Source of the DNA: Rhynochetos jubatus
Taxonomy: Eukaryota > Chordata > Aves > Eurypygiformes > Rhynochetidae
Direction: 5' to 3'
Assembly: GCA_027574665.1 (NCBI GenBank)
Contig: CM050653.1
Coordinates: forward strand, 37,336,118-37,400,117
Length of the DNA: 64,000 bases
This document shows positions 61,701-64,000 of this stretch, piece by piece; the stretch's first letter is position 1; each line of letters opens with the position of its first letter. Both the position numbers and the translations under genes were made by a program. The notes under the pieces are model-generated. The model made no database searches, had not been told where the DNA came from, and worked only from the letters and a program-made list of their open reading frames with translations.

Positions 61701-64000
61701 ACTAGAGGTATGAGCAAGGTCAGCAGTCGTCCAGGCTGGCAGAGAAAGGAGAGCAGTGAAACTGCAGCTTTAAGCGAGATCTCACTGCAGCCGCCGTGCC
61801 ATCATCCCTGGCCTGCACTGGTTCAGTGTCAACGACATAGCTATTCCCACAGGTCCTGTTCTTCTGGAGGAATAATGAGCAATGATGGCCCTGCTGCTTT
61901 CGCGTCTGGCTTACCGCTGCCTCCCTCCCTCCCAGATGAAGACAGACAGCCTAAACAGAAATTATGCTTTCTGTGACAGGGAAATGAAGGTGGGACAGAA
62001 TAAAGGTGTCTAGAGACAAGACCATGTTTCTTCTTCCCCTCTCCCAGCTCTTTGGTACGTGCCTCAATGCTGTCTTGATGGAACCCCATCAGCAGGAGCA
62101 TAGCAGCCAACTGTGGGGCTGGGGAATTCGTCCTCAGTGCCTCGAAATGTTCAAAAGGCGATGCTTAAAGAAATGGCTCTGCTGCAGCAAAGGAACCCCA
62201 GTGCAGGTGACATGGTCTCCTTTACCTTCCTTGCACCCTGCACCGCATACGCTGCTGAGAAATTGGAAGTTGTCATGGAGAAAGGACTGGCCTCTGCCTC
62301 AGAAACCTAAAAACTACCACCTAAAACAAGATGAGAGTACAGAGAATAGATATTCAGATGCCAAATAAGAGTTTTGGTGCTTAACTTCAGACATTTCTAT
62401 TTAATAATACAGATATATGTATTTGCTTGAGAAATGAAATGGCTTATTCATCTCTTGGTTTTATTCAGTGAAGTCTACAGAGGTCTCCAAAAACCGTTCA
62501 AGGTTACGGAATGGGTATTTTAAGACGTCAAGGATGACTTTGTGGACATAGGGACTGGCTTTTCACTGGTGTCTACATTCCTAGGTGTTTGGCTCAGAAT
62601 CTCAGTTGCTGCCCAATTCCATTTAAAAATACAATTACAAGCCAAGAAGAAAACAGCATGTGAAAATGTTCACCATCAGGTTTCATCTTGTTTTTAAAAA
62701 GACAGCTATCTTACTGTCCTTGTTTCAGAAAGGAGAGGACTGGCACTCAGGAGAACCAGTGAGTAGTCAGGCAGCCACCAAACAGCAAATCCATTTAAAT
62801 GGGCTCCGGTCCGTATCGTATTGTGCAAGTGTCATCACCTGATGTGTGTAGGGATCCTATTCCCATAACAGGTCAGATTCAGAGATATCAGAAAACCTAA
62901 TTAACCTCCAGAATGACTTTTACATCTCCAGCATGCTGTTCCTTTCTAAGGCATCGCCCCTGCACACAGGCTCAGTGTAAGTATACAAGGTCTAATGATT
63001 TGATTAGATACCCCTGTATCAAATATCCAGTACTTGGATTTTTTTACTCTGCAATTCCACAAGTATCGATTAATTGACCTGACCTCTTCCACACTTCATG
63101 ACACATTAGAAATCACATCTTACTAGGTCCTCTCCTTTTGCATTACAGATTGCACTTCAGCCTAAATATTCAACTCCAGTTTGGTTTGCTTAATAAAGTT
63201 CTGGGCCCATGTGTGCTGGGAGGTAAATGTGATAAATGTGAATAGATCACGGGTCAGGTGCTGCAAACAGAGCCATTCAAACCTGCAGGATTCAGGCATA
63301 CATGATGCTAAAGTTCCAACAGTGGCACACAGAATTGGGCTACGCCTCCCTCCCATTGAAGCCGGTGGAGACCTCTCATGTAACTGAATTTCCACCTCTG
63401 TGCATAATGATTGCAAGATACAGCCCCTAACCAGTACCCTACATTGGAAAGGGGAATCTTTTCCGCTATGTTTTTTTCTTCATTGAACTTTAAGGCTGTC
63501 TTGCTAAGCCCTTAGTTTGGTCTTTCTTTGGGCACCCCACAGCCAGTCCCACCTGCCCCCTGCAGTTAACCACCCAAACCCCCAACCAAGGTGAGGGGCC
63601 TGACCCAGCGCTGCCCATCCATTAGGCCATCCACATTAGGCCTTGAGGCCCCGACACCCTCAGCAGGGCACGCCAGGCCTAGCTCCCACTCGTGAGCCAA
63701 CGCGGCAGCCGGGAGCACCAAAGGGGGACCTGTGGGCACTGGGGTGCGGTGGGTGCCCCATGGAGCCCCACGGCACAGCTCCCAACAAGCAGCCAGCGCT
63801 TGCAACACAAGAAACTGCTTTCACCAGAGGCTGGCATCACCGTATCTCATCCCAAGTGTTACCCTAGATATGCAGGAGAGGGTGGAGAGCAGGATAAAAA
63901 AGGGAGAACGGAGGGGGAGTAAGGAAAAAATAAACAAAACAAAACCCCAGCCCTGCGCCATGCCTCTCCCGCTGACAGCCCTGAGGAAAAGCGCGCTGCC

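Larger units (their letters stand above)
58815..64000. other. Unique noncoding sequence
   Basis: No gene. Contains the 18-bp tandem pair near 59.3 kb, recurrent-motif echoes near 60083 and 60745, and the homeodomain cluster at 61.6 kb. The final 450 bases are GC-richer, with scattered CpGs near 63640-63730 and at the very end, so the window may be approaching a GC-rich domain that lies outside it. Confidence 0.6.

Noticed and set aside
1-64000. Bacterial or phage-type systems (operons, CRISPR arrays, toxin-antitoxin pairs, insertion sequences)
   Set aside because: The DNA is vertebrate. CR1 and SINE relics are present, open frames are short and random, and there are no regularly spaced repeats.

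Overview
The window looks like about 64 kb of noncoding nuclear DNA from a bird. The clearest evidence is a well-preserved CR1 retrotransposon tail at 25568-25715. It has the avian CR1 3' end with three tandem CAYAGAAT-type octamers and a diagnostic GGTTGGAAGGGACC block. Two older CR1 relics (6125-6255 and 37893-38195) and two or three MIR/CORE-SINE-like relics fit an amniote background. Nothing looks bacterial, viral or organellar. I see no operons, Shine-Dalgarno sites, tRNA, rRNA, CRISPR array or insertion sequence.

I found no protein-coding gene I can support. Open frames are short (longest 208 codons), and most of the long ones open only at TTG or GTG. None shows a recognisable domain. 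One of the longest runs straight through a SINE relic. The stretch could be intergenic or lie inside a very large intron; the sequence alone does not decide this.

Layout. 1-24.5 kb: mostly unique sequence with one old CR1 relic, a few homopolymers and an AT-rich palindrome. 24.5-25.7 kb: a MIR-like relic followed by the young CR1. 25.7-37.9 kb: unique sequence, simple repeats, and a compact five-site GATA-motif cluster near 34.2 kb. 37.9-38.2 kb: a second old CR1. 40.4-46.3 kb: the densest run of enhancer-like sequence, with a perfect MEF2 motif, an octamer motif, a CTCF-like motif, two strong G-quadruplex motifs, and a well-spliced-looking but noncoding candidate exon at 44893-45206. 46.3-53.5 kb: mostly unremarkable except for a short CpG-rich patch at about 48.0-48.16 kb. 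53.5-64 kb: further AT-rich, motif-dense islands (a PBX/HOX inverted pair, NFI/E2F-like half sites, a forkhead cluster beside an RFX-like site, a homeodomain cluster upstream of a TATA-like box) and a minus-strand SINE relic.

My reading is that this may be a repeat-poor regulatory desert of the kind that flanks developmental genes. That is inference, because conservation, chromatin and transcription cannot be tested from the sequence. The enhancer-like calls are motif clusters and carry low confidence. I did not find a convincing new biological system.
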